Positions 10,037 to 20,293 of a DNA stretch of 49,870 nt are shown here, piece by piece (within the stretch, counting starts at the first letter, position 1; every line of letters begins with the position of its first letter). This DNA is from Candidatus Gastranaerophilales bacterium. Lineage in GTDB: Bacteria; Cyanobacteriota; Vampirovibrionia; Gastranaerophilales; JANQFW01. The translations under genes were made by a program, and so were the position numbers. The stretch is taken from contig JANQLL010000075.1 of assembly GCA_028280605.1 (NCBI GenBank), forward strand, positions 1-49,870, read 5' to 3'. The notes beneath the pieces are model-generated. The model was given only the letters and a program-made list of their open reading frames with translations. It was not told where the DNA came from and did no database searches.

Positions 10037-12850
10037 TTAAACGGTAGGTTCTAATACTAATGAACTGTAAGGGTGAAGCTTAACGGTTATAAGATCTTTT
10101 GATTTGCTTATAGTTGTCACTTCAGGCTTATCAGATACATTTACCTCTACATTATTATTTTGGTTGACATTATCAAGCTTAAACAAAGTCTTGAAAGTAA
10201 TATTACTGCTATTAGCACCTAGCGCTCTTTGAATTTGCGCCACTGATATCTTAACTACCTTGTCAGCATCATTAAGATTAGACACAGTAACTAAAGGCTT
10301 TTCAACAGAGCCGTCTTTTAGCTTTGCACCTTGCTCCGGATGTTTGATCATAGCAAACAATGTATCATCATTTCCTTGTAGTTTCTCTATATTATAAGAC
10401 CTTAAAGCTGATCTTTCTTCTCTAAGTTTACCTAATTCTTTTATGGTGTCTATAGCAGGATAATGCTGCTTCTGCGCCTTGTCAAATTTAGCGGACTCAA
10501 TAGGTCCTCTTTGAAGCTCTCGAGGATCAGCACACTTACTTAGTGTTATACTTTCATCCTCTCCTACTTTTTCAGGTCCCAAAAGTCTCTTTAATATTTG
10601 ATACTGCTCAACTTTTCTGACTTCCATATTTTCTCGATTGTTGGTTGTACCTATTTCTGCACCATAATAAACAGCAGGGGCGCCAGGGATCATGAACTGA
10701 TTAACAAAGGCCTGAGTTATACGTCTCAAATCTTCATTAACGCAGGTAGCGACCCTACCACCGGCGGCTGCGCCACCTTTATACATATCGGCATGTACAA
10801 CCTCTTTAGATTTACCATGCTTGTCTGTTGTCTTAAATGAGGAGGTCAAGAACTTCTCCATGGCACCCTGGTTCTTGCCAAAGTGATTCATATAAATTTC
10901 ATCATGGTGATCAAATATAACCAATGGAACTTGCTTGTTATCAGGATTTAATAAGTCACCTTTATGCTTATCCCAAGTTTCCCAGAAAGGTGCAGACGTA
11001 TGCAGATAGCTCATTTCTCTTAACTTAGCCTGATTTCTAAAGTCAAAGAATATATCACCCTTACCATTACCCTTTAGAACTTCAGGTATAATTATTGTCT
11101 TAGGATGCAAGTGCTTCATGTATGATGCAGAAAGTTGCTGTAAAGCATCTGTCTGCGGTAAGCTGTAACTTTCAGTTCCCGGCTGCTTAATAAAGTACGC
11201 AGCAGCATCAAGTCTCTTACCGGCTACACCTTTTGCAACTTCTGACCCGATGATATCATACAATTCATTAACTACATCTGGATTTTGCAAGTCCAAGTCA
11301 ACCTGGAACGGATAGAAAGTCTTGTAAAATAATACATTTTTATTTAATCCCTTAACCGGCTTATCTAACCATATAGACTTATCAACATCCGGGAACAAGG
11401 GACTTAAGTTTTTGCCAGATATAACAGTATTTCCGTCTTTATCCTTCTCCGGAAGCTCTAGCATTAAGTTGCCGTTTCTCATATGCAATGATTTATCTAA
11501 ATCTTTCTTAGCCCAATCAGGTGAACACTTCAAGAAGTATTGGAAGTACTTAGGATCGCCATCTTGAGCTTTCTTAAACCATTCATGCTCAGTTGAGGTG
11601 TGATTGAATACTAAATCAGTCGTTAATCCATAACCACGTTTGGTAGCAGCCTTTAAGAATTTACCAAATTCTTCTTCTCCACCCAATTCCTTTGCTGCAT
11701 GGTAATCAGAAATATCATACCCCGCATCACCTTGCGGAGACGCATAATGAGGGAGTATTAACATGTTTTTAACGCCTAATTTGTCAAGATAGTCTAACTG
11801 CTTGGTGAATGTCTTAAAGTCACCTTTTCCATTTTTATCAGTTCCAAAGTTATTAACATATGTATAATACCAACTTCTATTCCTGTGCCAATTATCAGGT
11901 AAATTATCATAATAATCTTTTATGGTTGTATTAGCATCAATTTTATTATTCTTCATTGCTTCTTTTGTCTTTAACACATTATCAAAGAACATTACAAACA
12001 TTGTATTGGCATCATCAGGGTTTTTGGCAATTCTATCACAAAGATTTTTCACATTCATAACTTTTTCTTTAGAAGTTATAGGCTCTTGACCTTGCGGCGC
12101 CAACTTTTCTGTCCAGGCATTAGGCTTATCAAAACAACTCATTATTAGGGCTGCATTCTGATTATAGGTTTGCTGCCTTAACACCTCCGCCCGGAAATAA
12201 TTATTCATAGACTGCGGGACCAGCTCTTTCTCTTTAAATTCCTGAACCTTGTGTTTTAATAAAGTTTTGGATTTAGGGGTTAATGAACTTAATTTATTAA
12301 GTTTAGCTTGCTCATCAGCAAAAGATGCTGGATTTTGATTCATTACCATTAACAATTTATCAATCAATTGTTTTTCCCCGGGTTTTACCTGACCATTCAT
12401 TTCATTAGCAAGTATACTATCTAATGATTCATCGCAATCATTCTCAAATTTAAATTCTACAAGCCTAAACGCATCAAGCTTATCATCAGCATAATTATAA
12501 TCTTCTTTAGACATTAAAGACTTAAAATCAGTATTTGATTCATACTTTTCATAAAATAACCTCTGTCCGGCATCAAGATCTTGAGATTGAAGCAGCTTAT
12601 CCAACCTGCTTGTATTTGGTGAACTGCTTTGGAGCTGTACATTATACGAATTAACAGTATTCATAACCTGTGCATCAGGCAATACCATAGACTTCTGATA
12701 AGCCACAGTCGGTAATTTATAGCCTGCCGAAGACGATACATTAAAACCTTGCTCTGCGGTGGTTTGATTTTGTTGATTAGTAAGTGCCTTCCCAAAAGCT
12801 AAACGATTTTTTAAATTAGTCCCTTGATTATTTTGAATATTCAATTGCAT
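10037..12850 (-). CDS. GH13 (alpha-amylase family) glycoside hydrolase with ~300-aa N-terminal extension
   Basis: GH13 landmarks: TKQLDYLDKLGVKNMLILPHYASP, GLTTDLVFNHTS, GKRLDAAAYF, MIPGAPAVYYGAEIG. N terminus MQLNIQNNQ...RLAFGK. Confidence 0.9.
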   Translation of the reverse strand: MQLNIQNNQGTNLKNRLAFGKALTNQQNQTTAEQGFNVSSSAGYKLPTVAYQKSMVLPDAQVMNTVNSYNVQLQSSSPNTSRLDKLLQSQDLDAGQRLFYEKYESNTDFKSLMSKEDYNYADDKLDAFRLVEFKFENDCDESLDSILANEMNGQVKPGEKQLIDKLLMVMNQNPASFADEQAKLNKLSSLTPKSKTLLKHKVQEFKEKELVPQSMNNYFRAEVLRQQTYNQNAALIMSCFDKPNAWTEKLAPQGQEPITSKEKVMNVKNLCDRIAKNPDDANTMFVMFFDNVLKTKEAMKNNKIDANTTIKDYYDNLPDNWHRNRSWYYTYVNNFGTDKNGKGDFKTFTKQLDYLDKLGVKNMLILPHYASPQGDAGYDISDYHAAKELGGEEEFGKFLKAATKRGYGLTTDLVFNHTSTEHEWFKKAQDGDPKYFQYFLKCSPDWAKKDLDKSLHMRNGNLMLELPEKDKDGNTVISGKNLSPLFPDVDKSIWLDKPVKGLNKNVLFYKTFYPFQVDLDLQNPDVVNELYDIIGSEVAKGVAGKRLDAAAYFIKQPGTESYSLPQTDALQQLSASYMKHLHPKTIIIPEVLKGNGKGDIFFDFRNQAKLREMSYLHTSAPFWETWDKHKGDLLNPDNKQVPLVIFDHHDEIYMNHFGKNQGAMEKFLTSSFKTTDKHGKSKEVVHADMYKGGAAAGGRVATCVNEDLRRITQAFVNQFMIPGAPAVYYGAEIGTTNNRENMEVRKVEQYQILKRLLGPEKVGEDESITLSKCADPRELQRGPIESAKFDKAQKQHYPAIDTIKELGKLREERSALRSYNIEKLQGNDDTLFAMIKHPEQGAKLKDGSVEKPLVTVSNLNDADKVVKISVAQIQRALGANSSNITFKTLFKLDNVNQNNNVEVNVSDKPEVTTISKSKDLITVKLHPYSSLVLEPTV

Positions 12851-13231
12851 ATCCGCCTAAATCCATTTTTTCTTATCTTTCCCCATATTATACAAGTCAA
12901 AACATCATTTTTGTTGCCACCAAATAAACAAAAACTTAAAGATCTTTTACATTACTATTATTATCTACAGATTAAGTATATATTTTATAAAGAAAAAATA
13001 TCAAAATTTTAATAAATAACCCGATAGATTAAATTTGTGATATTATAAGCTCACTCTAAATAAATGCCGGTAGAGATTTTAAAAGGGTGTACAATCTCTA
13101 AAATAATACTTTTATAAAAAGTTTACAGTAATTTATTTTTTGATATTATATTTTAGTGATATCATGAGGAAAAACGTGAAAAAATAATTATTAAACTTAT
13201 AAAACCTTTAATAGTAAGAGGAGACTAAAAA

Positions 13232-13384
13232 ATGAAACGTACTCTAGAAGGAACTAAAAGAAAAAGACAACGAAAAAGTGGCTTTTTAGTAAGAATGTCA
13301 ACACCGGGCGGCAAAAATGTCATTGCAAGAAGAAGAGCAAAAGGGCGCCACAAACTGGGCATTCAATGCAAAAAAAGAGCATAG
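13232..13384 (+). CDS. rpmH: 50S ribosomal protein L34
   Basis: Own translation: [50 protein letters not shown]; missing from the ORF track because it is short. AGAGGAG RBS. Confidence 0.97.
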   Translation: MKRTLEGTKRKRQRKSGFLVRMSTPGGKNVIARRRAKGRHKLGIQCKKRA

Positions 13385-13529
13385 TCAAAAAATATTCACA
13401 AAAAAGATTTAAGGCATCTCCTTGAATCTTTTTTGATGACAGCCATCGCCTTTTAAATAAAGGTCACCAATACAAGTCCTAATGTAATTTAAAATAAATT
13501 ATTCAAATATTTATATAGAGTAAGTAAAA

Positions 13530-13913
13530 GTGTTAACAAAAGCCGAAAGATTAACAAAAAATACCGATTTTGTTAAAACATATAGTATAAAGAGATCAGT
13601 TTCTAACTCTTTGTTTATATTATATATAGGCGAAATAAATAAAAATCCTCAGTTTCCTACCAAGGCAGGCTTTGTAGTCGGAAAAAAAATCCACAAAAAA
13701 GCCACAAAACGAAATAAAATAAAAAGACATTTAAGAGAAGCCTTCAGAAAGTACAAACTAGAACACCCAGAGTATAATAACTACTGGTTTAGCATGGTGT
13801 TTTTAGCTCGTGCTGACTCACTTGATACAGATTTCAATCAAGTTTATAATGCTGTTGAGAATTGCATTAATAAAGCATTAAAAAGATATTCAGAACATGC
13901 CAAAACCCAATAA
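13530..13913 (+). CDS. rnpA: Ribonuclease P protein component
   Basis: [27 protein letters not shown] motif, directly after rpmH. Confidence 0.95.
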   Translation: MLTKAERLTKNTDFVKTYSIKRSVSNSLFILYIGEINKNPQFPTKAGFVVGKKIHKKATKRNKIKRHLREAFRKYKLEHPEYNNYWFSMVFLARADSLDTDFNQVYNAVENCINKALKRYSEHAKTQ

Positions 13914-14169
13914 TAACAATATATTAAAAAATATTTTTATAAAATTAATAAAATTCTATCAATATTTTTCAAAGTACACCCCTAGGGTATGCCGTTTTTA
14001 TCCGACTTGCTCAGAGTATACAAAGCAAGCTATTATTCAACATGGTGTAATTAAAGGCTGTTTTTTAGGATTTAAAAGAATTATAAAATGCCATCCGTTT
14101 CATCCGGGGGGTTATGACCCTTGCCCTAAGGCAAATAAAGAAAATGAGGATTATCATAAAAAAAAATAG
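13897..14169 (+). CDS. yidD: Membrane protein insertion efficiency factor YidD
   Basis: [46 protein letters not shown]. Confidence 0.96.
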   Translation: MPKPNNNNILKNIFIKLIKFYQYFSKYTPRVCRFYPTCSEYTKQAIIQHGVIKGCFLGFKRIIKCHPFHPGGYDPCPKANKENEDYHKKK

Positions 14170-14226
14170 ATGCTTTCGCATCCAAATCTTGAGTCTAACC
14201 TACCTTTAACTGTGTTTCCTTTACCC
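14160..14226 (-). ncRNA. Putative small RNA, copy 2 of the three-copy family
   Basis: Minus strand: AAGCAATTTT-N17-TATAAT promoter, GGGTAAAGGAAACACAGTTAAAGGTAGGT (29 nt identical to copy 3), terminator GATGCGAAAGCATC + T tract. Confidence 0.75.
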
Positions 14227-14374
14227 AAGATTATAAAGTATATTTATTTCAAAAAATTGCTTGGTTTTATAATTACATTACAGTATATTAACTGAAAAAA
14301 TTAATAAAACTCAATAGAATAGATGACTTGGTTTTAGTAAAATAAATCAGGGAGTATAATAAAAAGAAAAAAAC

Positions 14375-15523
14375 ATGGATTATCAAAATTATATTGAAAA
14401 CAGCAATCGTATTATATTTAAATTCGGGACAAATGTACTAACCCGCAAAGATGGAAACATAGCACTATCAAGGGTATATTCATTTATAGAAGAAATAGCC
14501 GAGCTAAAAAAACAAAATAAAGAAATAATAATAGTAACATCCGGTGCTGTAGGCATGGGAGCAAAAAAACTGGGAATGAAAGAAAAACCTGAACTTGTAA
14601 CCCTAAAGCAAGCTTGTGCGGCAGTCGGACAAAGTCAGTTGATGTACCTATACCAAGAAGGCTTTGAAAAATTTTCAATACAAACAGCGCAAATATTAAT
14701 AACCGGTGATGACTTGTCAAACAGGTACAAATACTTAAGCTTAAGAAACACGGTTAATACACTCCTAGAAATGGGGGTAATTCCAATAATAAATGAAAAT
14801 GATACTATTTCTACAAACGAGTTGGAATGCTACCAAGCTGACGGTATTAAAGTTTGCTTTGGGGATAACGACAAACTTTCAGCCTTGGTTATGAATAAAA
14901 TAGATGCAGATATGCTTATTATCTTATCAGATGTTGACGGTCTTTATAACGATGACCCGAGAAAAAATTCCAATGCTAAAGTAATATCAACAGTTTCTCA
15001 AATAACGCCGGAAATCGAAGCTTTAGGATTTGAAGCATCAAAAAAAGGCAGAGGTGGTATGAAAACAAAACTGGAAGCAGCTAGAGTAGTGACCAATTCT
15101 GGCGGCGTAGCCATTATTGCAAATGGCAAAACCAATAATATCATTAAAGACATCTTTGATGGTAAAGCAAAAGGGACTATATTTTTACCTGCAAATAATT
15201 TATCAGGCAAAAAAAGATGGATAGCCTATGCAACCAATATATTAGGTTACATAAGGGTTAATGAAGGAGCAAAAAAAGCACTTCTGGAAAAAAACGCAAG
15301 CCTGCTTTCAGCCGGTATAACAGAAGTTAAAAACAGCTTTGAAAAAGGCGATGTTATAACAATTATCGACAACAACGATAATGAACTCGCTAAAGGTATC
15401 GTCAATTACTCAAGTTGGGAATGCGAAAAAATCATAGGGAAACACTCCTATGAAATTGAAGATATTTTGGGATACAAAAACTATGATGAAATAATTTTAA
15501 GGGATAATTTAGTCGTTTTATAA
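14375..15523 (+). CDS. proB: Glutamate 5-kinase
   Basis: IIFKFGTNVLTR, SGAVGMGAKKLG, INENDTIST, FGDNDKLSALV, and a C-terminal PUA domain. Confidence 0.96.
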   Translation: MDYQNYIENSNRIIFKFGTNVLTRKDGNIALSRVYSFIEEIAELKKQNKEIIIVTSGAVGMGAKKLGMKEKPELVTLKQACAAVGQSQLMYLYQEGFEKFSIQTAQILITGDDLSNRYKYLSLRNTVNTLLEMGVIPIINENDTISTNELECYQADGIKVCFGDNDKLSALVMNKIDADMLIILSDVDGLYNDDPRKNSNAKVISTVSQITPEIEALGFEASKKGRGGMKTKLEAARVVTNSGGVAIIANGKTNNIIKDIFDGKAKGTIFLPANNLSGKKRWIAYATNILGYIRVNEGAKKALLEKNASLLSAGITEVKNSFEKGDVITIIDNNDNELAKGIVNYSSWECEKIIGKHSYEIEDILGYKNYDEIILRDNLVVL

Positions 15524-15552
15524 AAAAGAATAAAAGATATTGGGAGTAAATT

Positions 15553-16878
15553 ATGACTGGGATAAGTGAAACTCAAGATTTAAATCAAATTGCAAAAAAG
15601 TCAAAACAAGCTTCTTACAGACTGGCTTCATTGAGCAAAGAAGTCAAAAATAAGGTCTTATTTGCAATAGCGGATAATATAGAAAAAAATAAAGAATTAA
15701 TATTAAAAGAGAACCAAAAAGATCTTGCGAATGCTGAAAAAATGATAGAAGGCGGCAAACTAGCAAGAGCTTTGTATAATAGGCTAAAACTTGACTATGA
15801 AAAGATAAAAGTAATGGTTCAAGGTATAAAAGACGTAGCAAACCTGGAAGATCCGGTAAATAAAATTGAATGGGCTATTGAGCTTGATAAGGATCTTGAA
15901 CTGTACAGAGTAAGTTGCCCACTGGGTGTTATTGGTGTGATTTTTGAATCAAGGCCTGATGTTGTACCTCAAATTGCAGCATTAGCTGTTAAATCATCAA
16001 ATGCTGTTATCTTAAAGGGCGGAAGTGAAGCAGATAAATCAAATGAAGTACTAATAAGTGTAATTAATGAAGCACTGAGTAAAATTGAAGAATTTCCTGG
16101 CAATTCAATAACTCTAATAAAAACTCGTCATGAAGTACAAAAAATGCTGGAACTTGATAAATATATTGACTTGATAATACCAAGGGGAAGTAATGACTTG
16201 GTTAAATATATACAATCAAATACCAAAATTCCGGTATTAGGACATGCTGATGGCATTTGTCATGTTTATATAGATAAAGATGCTGATTTTGATAAAGCTA
16301 CAAAAATTACTACAGATTCAAAAATACAATACCCTTCGGCATGTAATGCACTGGAAACACTATTAATACACGAGGATGTACCTGCTAATTACATAAAAAA
16401 ACTTATAGATGAATTCAAAAAAGTTGATGTAATTGTAAAGGGTGATGAACATGTTCTAAGCATAGTTAAAGACATAGAAAAAGCAACCGAAGAAGACTGG
16501 AAAACCGAGTATACAGACAAAATAATATCAATAAAAATAGTTAAAGATATTAATGAAGCAATTGACCATGTTAATAACTATGGTTCAGGCCATACAGACA
16601 CAATAGTTACAGAAAATAAAGAAAATGCTGACTTATTCTTTAGTCTGGTAGACTCAGCCGGAGTGTATCATAATGCATCAACAAGATTCGCTGATGGATT
16701 CAGGTATGGCTTAGGTGCAGAAGTAGGAATAAGTACAAATAAAACACATGCCAGAGGGCCGGTAGGCTTGGAAGGCTTAGTAATATACAAATATAAACTT
16801 TACGGAAACGGCCAAGCTGCTGCTGATTATTCAGGTGATAAAGCAAAAGAATATACTCATAGAGTAATCAGCAAGTAA
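15553..16878 (+). CDS. proA: Glutamate-5-semialdehyde dehydrogenase
   Basis: CPLGVIGVIFESRPDVVPQIAALAVKSSNAVILKGGSEA; adjacent to proB. Confidence 0.97.
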   Translation: MTGISETQDLNQIAKKSKQASYRLASLSKEVKNKVLFAIADNIEKNKELILKENQKDLANAEKMIEGGKLARALYNRLKLDYEKIKVMVQGIKDVANLEDPVNKIEWAIELDKDLELYRVSCPLGVIGVIFESRPDVVPQIAALAVKSSNAVILKGGSEADKSNEVLISVINEALSKIEEFPGNSITLIKTRHEVQKMLELDKYIDLIIPRGSNDLVKYIQSNTKIPVLGHADGICHVYIDKDADFDKATKITTDSKIQYPSACNALETLLIHEDVPANYIKKLIDEFKKVDVIVKGDEHVLSIVKDIEKATEEDWKTEYTDKIISIKIVKDINEAIDHVNNYGSGHTDTIVTENKENADLFFSLVDSAGVYHNASTRFADGFRYGLGAEVGISTNKTHARGPVGLEGLVIYKYKLYGNGQAAADYSGDKAKEYTHRVISK

Positions 16879-16908
16879 TAAAAAAAATTTTTTCAGCTAC
16901 TTGAAATA

Positions 16909-17256
16909 TTGTATGATAAGGGTAATGTACTCAAACAAAACGTAACAATGATAATAAGTGCTTTTTCTAAACATATAAGGAGTTATCAAGCAGACATTCC
17001 TCCTGTGATTATATTGATAAGATGGATAAAAGATATTTTATCTAAAGAGCCTGAAAACAATATAGAAAAGGTTATTCATGAAGAAATAGCCATTAAACAA
17101 AATGAATCAGGATTATACATGCTTTTAGGGAAATCAAAATCAGGTGCAAATCTGATAGAGTCATTATACAAATTTGCCTTAAGTTATGAACAACAAAACT
17201 TTGTACGCTGGATTCATTCAGTAAAAGCCAGTGATTTCACAAAACAAAAAGATTAA
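16909..17256 (+). CDS. Hypothetical protein
   Basis: 115-aa ORF between proA and the long pre-dnaN intergenic region; no recognised domain. Confidence 0.5.
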   Translation: MYDKGNVLKQNVTMIISAFSKHIRSYQADIPPVIILIRWIKDILSKEPENNIEKVIHEEIAIKQNESGLYMLLGKSKSGANLIESLYKFALSYEQQNFVRWIHSVKASDFTKQKD

Positions 17257-17743
17257 ATTAAATAAAATTAATTTTATAGAGAGAAAAAAATCTATAAGAT
17301 TCTACATATAACAATTTGATAAGTTTTGTTTACGAGAAGTATTTTAAGATAGCGAACTATGCTATAATCCGATATGTTAAAGACAGAAATTACAAAGAAC
17401 AATAGGGATTGCATCTTTGTAAAAACATTTATAGTGTATCTTATGGTATTAGGGATATTTAACAAATTGATTAAAGGAGAATAATATTATAATTTGGATT
17501 CCATGTTTTGAACAAATAAAAAACATGGAACGAACAAAAAGTTGTGTATCTAATTAAATTAAAAAACATGTAGAGCAATAATTCTCGAAGTTTAAATAAC
17601 TCAAAGTAAAGGGATTATCGATATTTACATGGGAGAACAACCGCCAAGTTAATTCATAGGGGATAAATACATGTTTGAACAAATAAAACCATTATGAATA
17701 GGGCTGATTGGAAAAAGGCGTGTGAAACAAGGATCTGTCTTTT

Positions 17744-18000
17744 TGTAGAAAACCTGTAGAAAACTTGTAGAAAGATTGTAGAAGACTGTAGAAAGTTCAT
17801 GTAGATAAATTTTAGATTGTAGAAAAGAATAATAGTTTTGAACATGTATTAAACAAGTTTTCTACAACCAGCAATCAAAATATTATTAAGATTCAATTAG
17901 TTTTCTACAGACAAAAGGCTATACCTACTACTACTAATTTTATATATTTTTATTAATTATATAGAAAGTAATAAATTATAAAGAAGAAATTTTAACTTTT
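17744..18000. other. Probable chromosomal replication origin (oriC)
   Basis: Five exact TGTAGAAAA/TTTTCTACA 9-mers (17744, 17755, 17818 forward; 17858, 17901 reverse) plus near matches at 17766, 17777, 17787, 17800; then CTACTACTACTAA (17925-17937) and a strongly AT-rich stretch to dnaN. Confidence 0.8.
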
Positions 18001-18018
18001 AATGGGGAAAAATGGGAT

Positions 18019-19131
18019 ATGAAATTTGTTATTGAAAAAGAAATATTACAAGCAGGAATTAACTATGTAGCTAAAGCAACATCAATAAGAGGTGTACAGC
18101 CTGTTTTGGCTAATATTTTGATAGAAACTGTAGACAATAATTTAATAAAATTTTGTGCAACAGACTTAGATATTTCTATAGAGACTAAGATGGAAGCAAC
18201 TGTAGAAAGAGCAGGGAATATTACATTACCTGCAAAAAAATTAACAGAAATTATTTCTAAATTACCAAGTAAGCCCGTTGATTTTTCACTTGATACTGAA
18301 ACTAATCAAACCAAGATAAAATGTTCGCGCTCAAAGTTTGATCTGGTTGGTATACCGGCATCAGAGTTTCCTGATTTACTTTATCCGGAGTCTGAAGAAT
18401 CGATAAAACTAAATGTTGAGCCATTATTAAAAGCTATTAAGCAAACGTCTTTTGCAACTGCTGATTTTGATTCTAACAATGTGTTGAGTGGGGTGTTTTG
18501 TTTAATAAAAAATGAATACCTTGAAATGGCAGCAACAGACGGTAACAGATTGGCCAGAATTATCCAAAATATTGAAACAAAGCTTGAAAAGGAATACTCT
18601 GTTATAATTCCATCCAGAATTTTAAATGAGTTTATTCGTTTAGTATCAGCCTGTAGTGCTGAAGATGTTCATATTTTTATTAATAGCGGAATGATTTTAT
18701 TTAATTTTAAAGATATTATTATTTCATCCAGATTATTAGACGGTCAATATCCTAAATATCAACAATTAATACCGGCTGATTATTCTAAATGTGCTTTTCT
18801 TGACAGAGAAGAATTTATTTTAGCACTTGAGAGAACTTCTACTATGGTTAATGAGCGAACTAATATTATTAAATTGAATTTTAGTAATAATATCTTAAAT
18901 CTTTCTGCCGATACACCTGACCTTGGTGATTCTGCCGATCAGATGGAAATAGAGTATGACAATGACGATATATTAATAGCTTTTAATTATAAATATATGC
19001 TTGATACATTAAAAGCTGTAGATACAGAAAAAATAAAGCTGGAAATGGGCGAGCCTCTTGCTGCTGCGTTAATAAAGCCAGATAGTGAAGAAGATTATTT
19101 ATGCCTGGTTATGCCTGTTCAAATTAAATAA
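18019..19131 (+). CDS. dnaN: DNA polymerase III sliding clamp (beta)
   Basis: MKFVIEKEILQAGINYVAKATSIRGVQPVLANILIET...; C terminus EDYLCLVMPVQIK. Confidence 0.97.
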   Translation: MKFVIEKEILQAGINYVAKATSIRGVQPVLANILIETVDNNLIKFCATDLDISIETKMEATVERAGNITLPAKKLTEIISKLPSKPVDFSLDTETNQTKIKCSRSKFDLVGIPASEFPDLLYPESEESIKLNVEPLLKAIKQTSFATADFDSNNVLSGVFCLIKNEYLEMAATDGNRLARIIQNIETKLEKEYSVIIPSRILNEFIRLVSACSAEDVHIFINSGMILFNFKDIIISSRLLDGQYPKYQQLIPADYSKCAFLDREEFILALERTSTMVNERTNIIKLNFSNNILNLSADTPDLGDSADQMEIEYDNDDILIAFNYKYMLDTLKAVDTEKIKLEMGEPLAAALIKPDSEEDYLCLVMPVQIK

Positions 19132-19143
19132 TTACAATTAACC

Positions 19144-20286
19144 ATGTTTTTGAAAGAGCTACACTTAAATAATTTTAGAAATTATAGCGAATGTAAGTTA
19201 AATTTTTCTAAGAATAAGACTATTTTTGTAGGAAAAAATGCACAAGGTAAAACAAATTTACTTGAATCAATTTATTATTTAGCTACATTATCTTCTATAA
19301 GAGCATCTAATGATAATGAATTAATATTAAAAGGTTATGATGTCGCAAAAATTGCAGGTGTTATTAATAAAAATGATACAGATATTAAATTAGATGTTAT
19401 TTTAAATCCTCCTAAAAAGAAAATTATTAAAGTTAATGCACTTAAGAAGACAAAGTATTCACAGTTCGTAGGAAATTTAGCGATTGTTAATTTTTGTATC
19501 AATGATTTGCTATTATTAAGAGGGAATCCGTCAGACAGAAGAAAATGGATTGATGACGCTATTGGACAATTATATCCTGCTTATAAGGATAGATTATTAA
19601 AATACAATAAAATAAGAGTCCAAAGAAGCAATTTGATTAAAGAATATAAAGGTAAAATTTCTTTAGCTGATTATCAACAAGATTTTCTTTCTGTCTGGAA
19701 TTACCAATTTATAATATCAGGTAGCAATTTGGTGCACTTGAGACAGAAGTTTTTAAAAGAAATTCAAACAAGGGCAATGGAAAAGCATAAGCATATTTCG
19801 TATGGGGATGAGCTTTTGTGTATAAAATATAACTCATCGGTTGCAGGTGATTTTAATTGTCTTGAGGATGATGTGCAGCCTCCTAAGCTTATAGCAGAAC
19901 AGTTTGAGCATAGTATTCAAAAAAAACAAAAAAAAGAATTGACAAGGGGGCAAACCTTGATAGGGCCGCATCGTGATGATATTTCTTTTTTTGTGAACGA
20001 TTTGGATGCAAGATTGTATGCGTCTCAAGGGCAACAGCGGACAATTGTTTTGGCTTTAAAATTGGCAGAGCTTGACTTTGTAGAAAATATAATACATGAC
20101 AATCCTTTGTTGCTACTGGATGATGTACTTGCAGAGCTTGATAAGTTTAGGCAGCAATACCTTTTGGATTCGATAAAGGAGAATACTCAAACCATCATAA
20201 CTACTGTAGATGTTGAAAAGTTTGATTCTGACTATTTGCAAGATGTTGATATTTACACTGTAGAGGCTGGAGCTGTGAGGAGGTAA
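19144..20286 (+). CDS. recF: DNA replication/repair protein RecF
   Basis: LNNFRNYSECKLNF, Walker A VGKNAQGKTNLLES, ASQGQQRTIVLALKLAE, LLLLDDVLAELD. Confidence 0.97.
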   Translation: MFLKELHLNNFRNYSECKLNFSKNKTIFVGKNAQGKTNLLESIYYLATLSSIRASNDNELILKGYDVAKIAGVINKNDTDIKLDVILNPPKKKIIKVNALKKTKYSQFVGNLAIVNFCINDLLLLRGNPSDRRKWIDDAIGQLYPAYKDRLLKYNKIRVQRSNLIKEYKGKISLADYQQDFLSVWNYQFIISGSNLVHLRQKFLKEIQTRAMEKHKHISYGDELLCIKYNSSVAGDFNCLEDDVQPPKLIAEQFEHSIQKKQKKELTRGQTLIGPHRDDISFFVNDLDARLYASQGQQRTIVLALKLAELDFVENIIHDNPLLLLDDVLAELDKFRQQYLLDSIKENTQTIITTVDVEKFDSDYLQDVDIYTVEAGAVRR

Positions 20287-20293
20287 CGGATAA

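Noticed and set aside
17671-17697. Possible dnaA remnant (MFEQIKPL*)
   Set aside because: Only eight codons, with nothing downstream resembling DnaA in any frame.
17654-17845. 63-aa minus-strand ORF upstream of dnaN
   Set aside because: Built largely from the DnaA-box repeats; no gene-like features.
17744-17909. CRISPR-like array from repeated TGTAGAAA units
   Set aside because: Units are 9-mers at ~11-bp spacing without spacers of CRISPR length, no cas genes; fits DnaA boxes far better.
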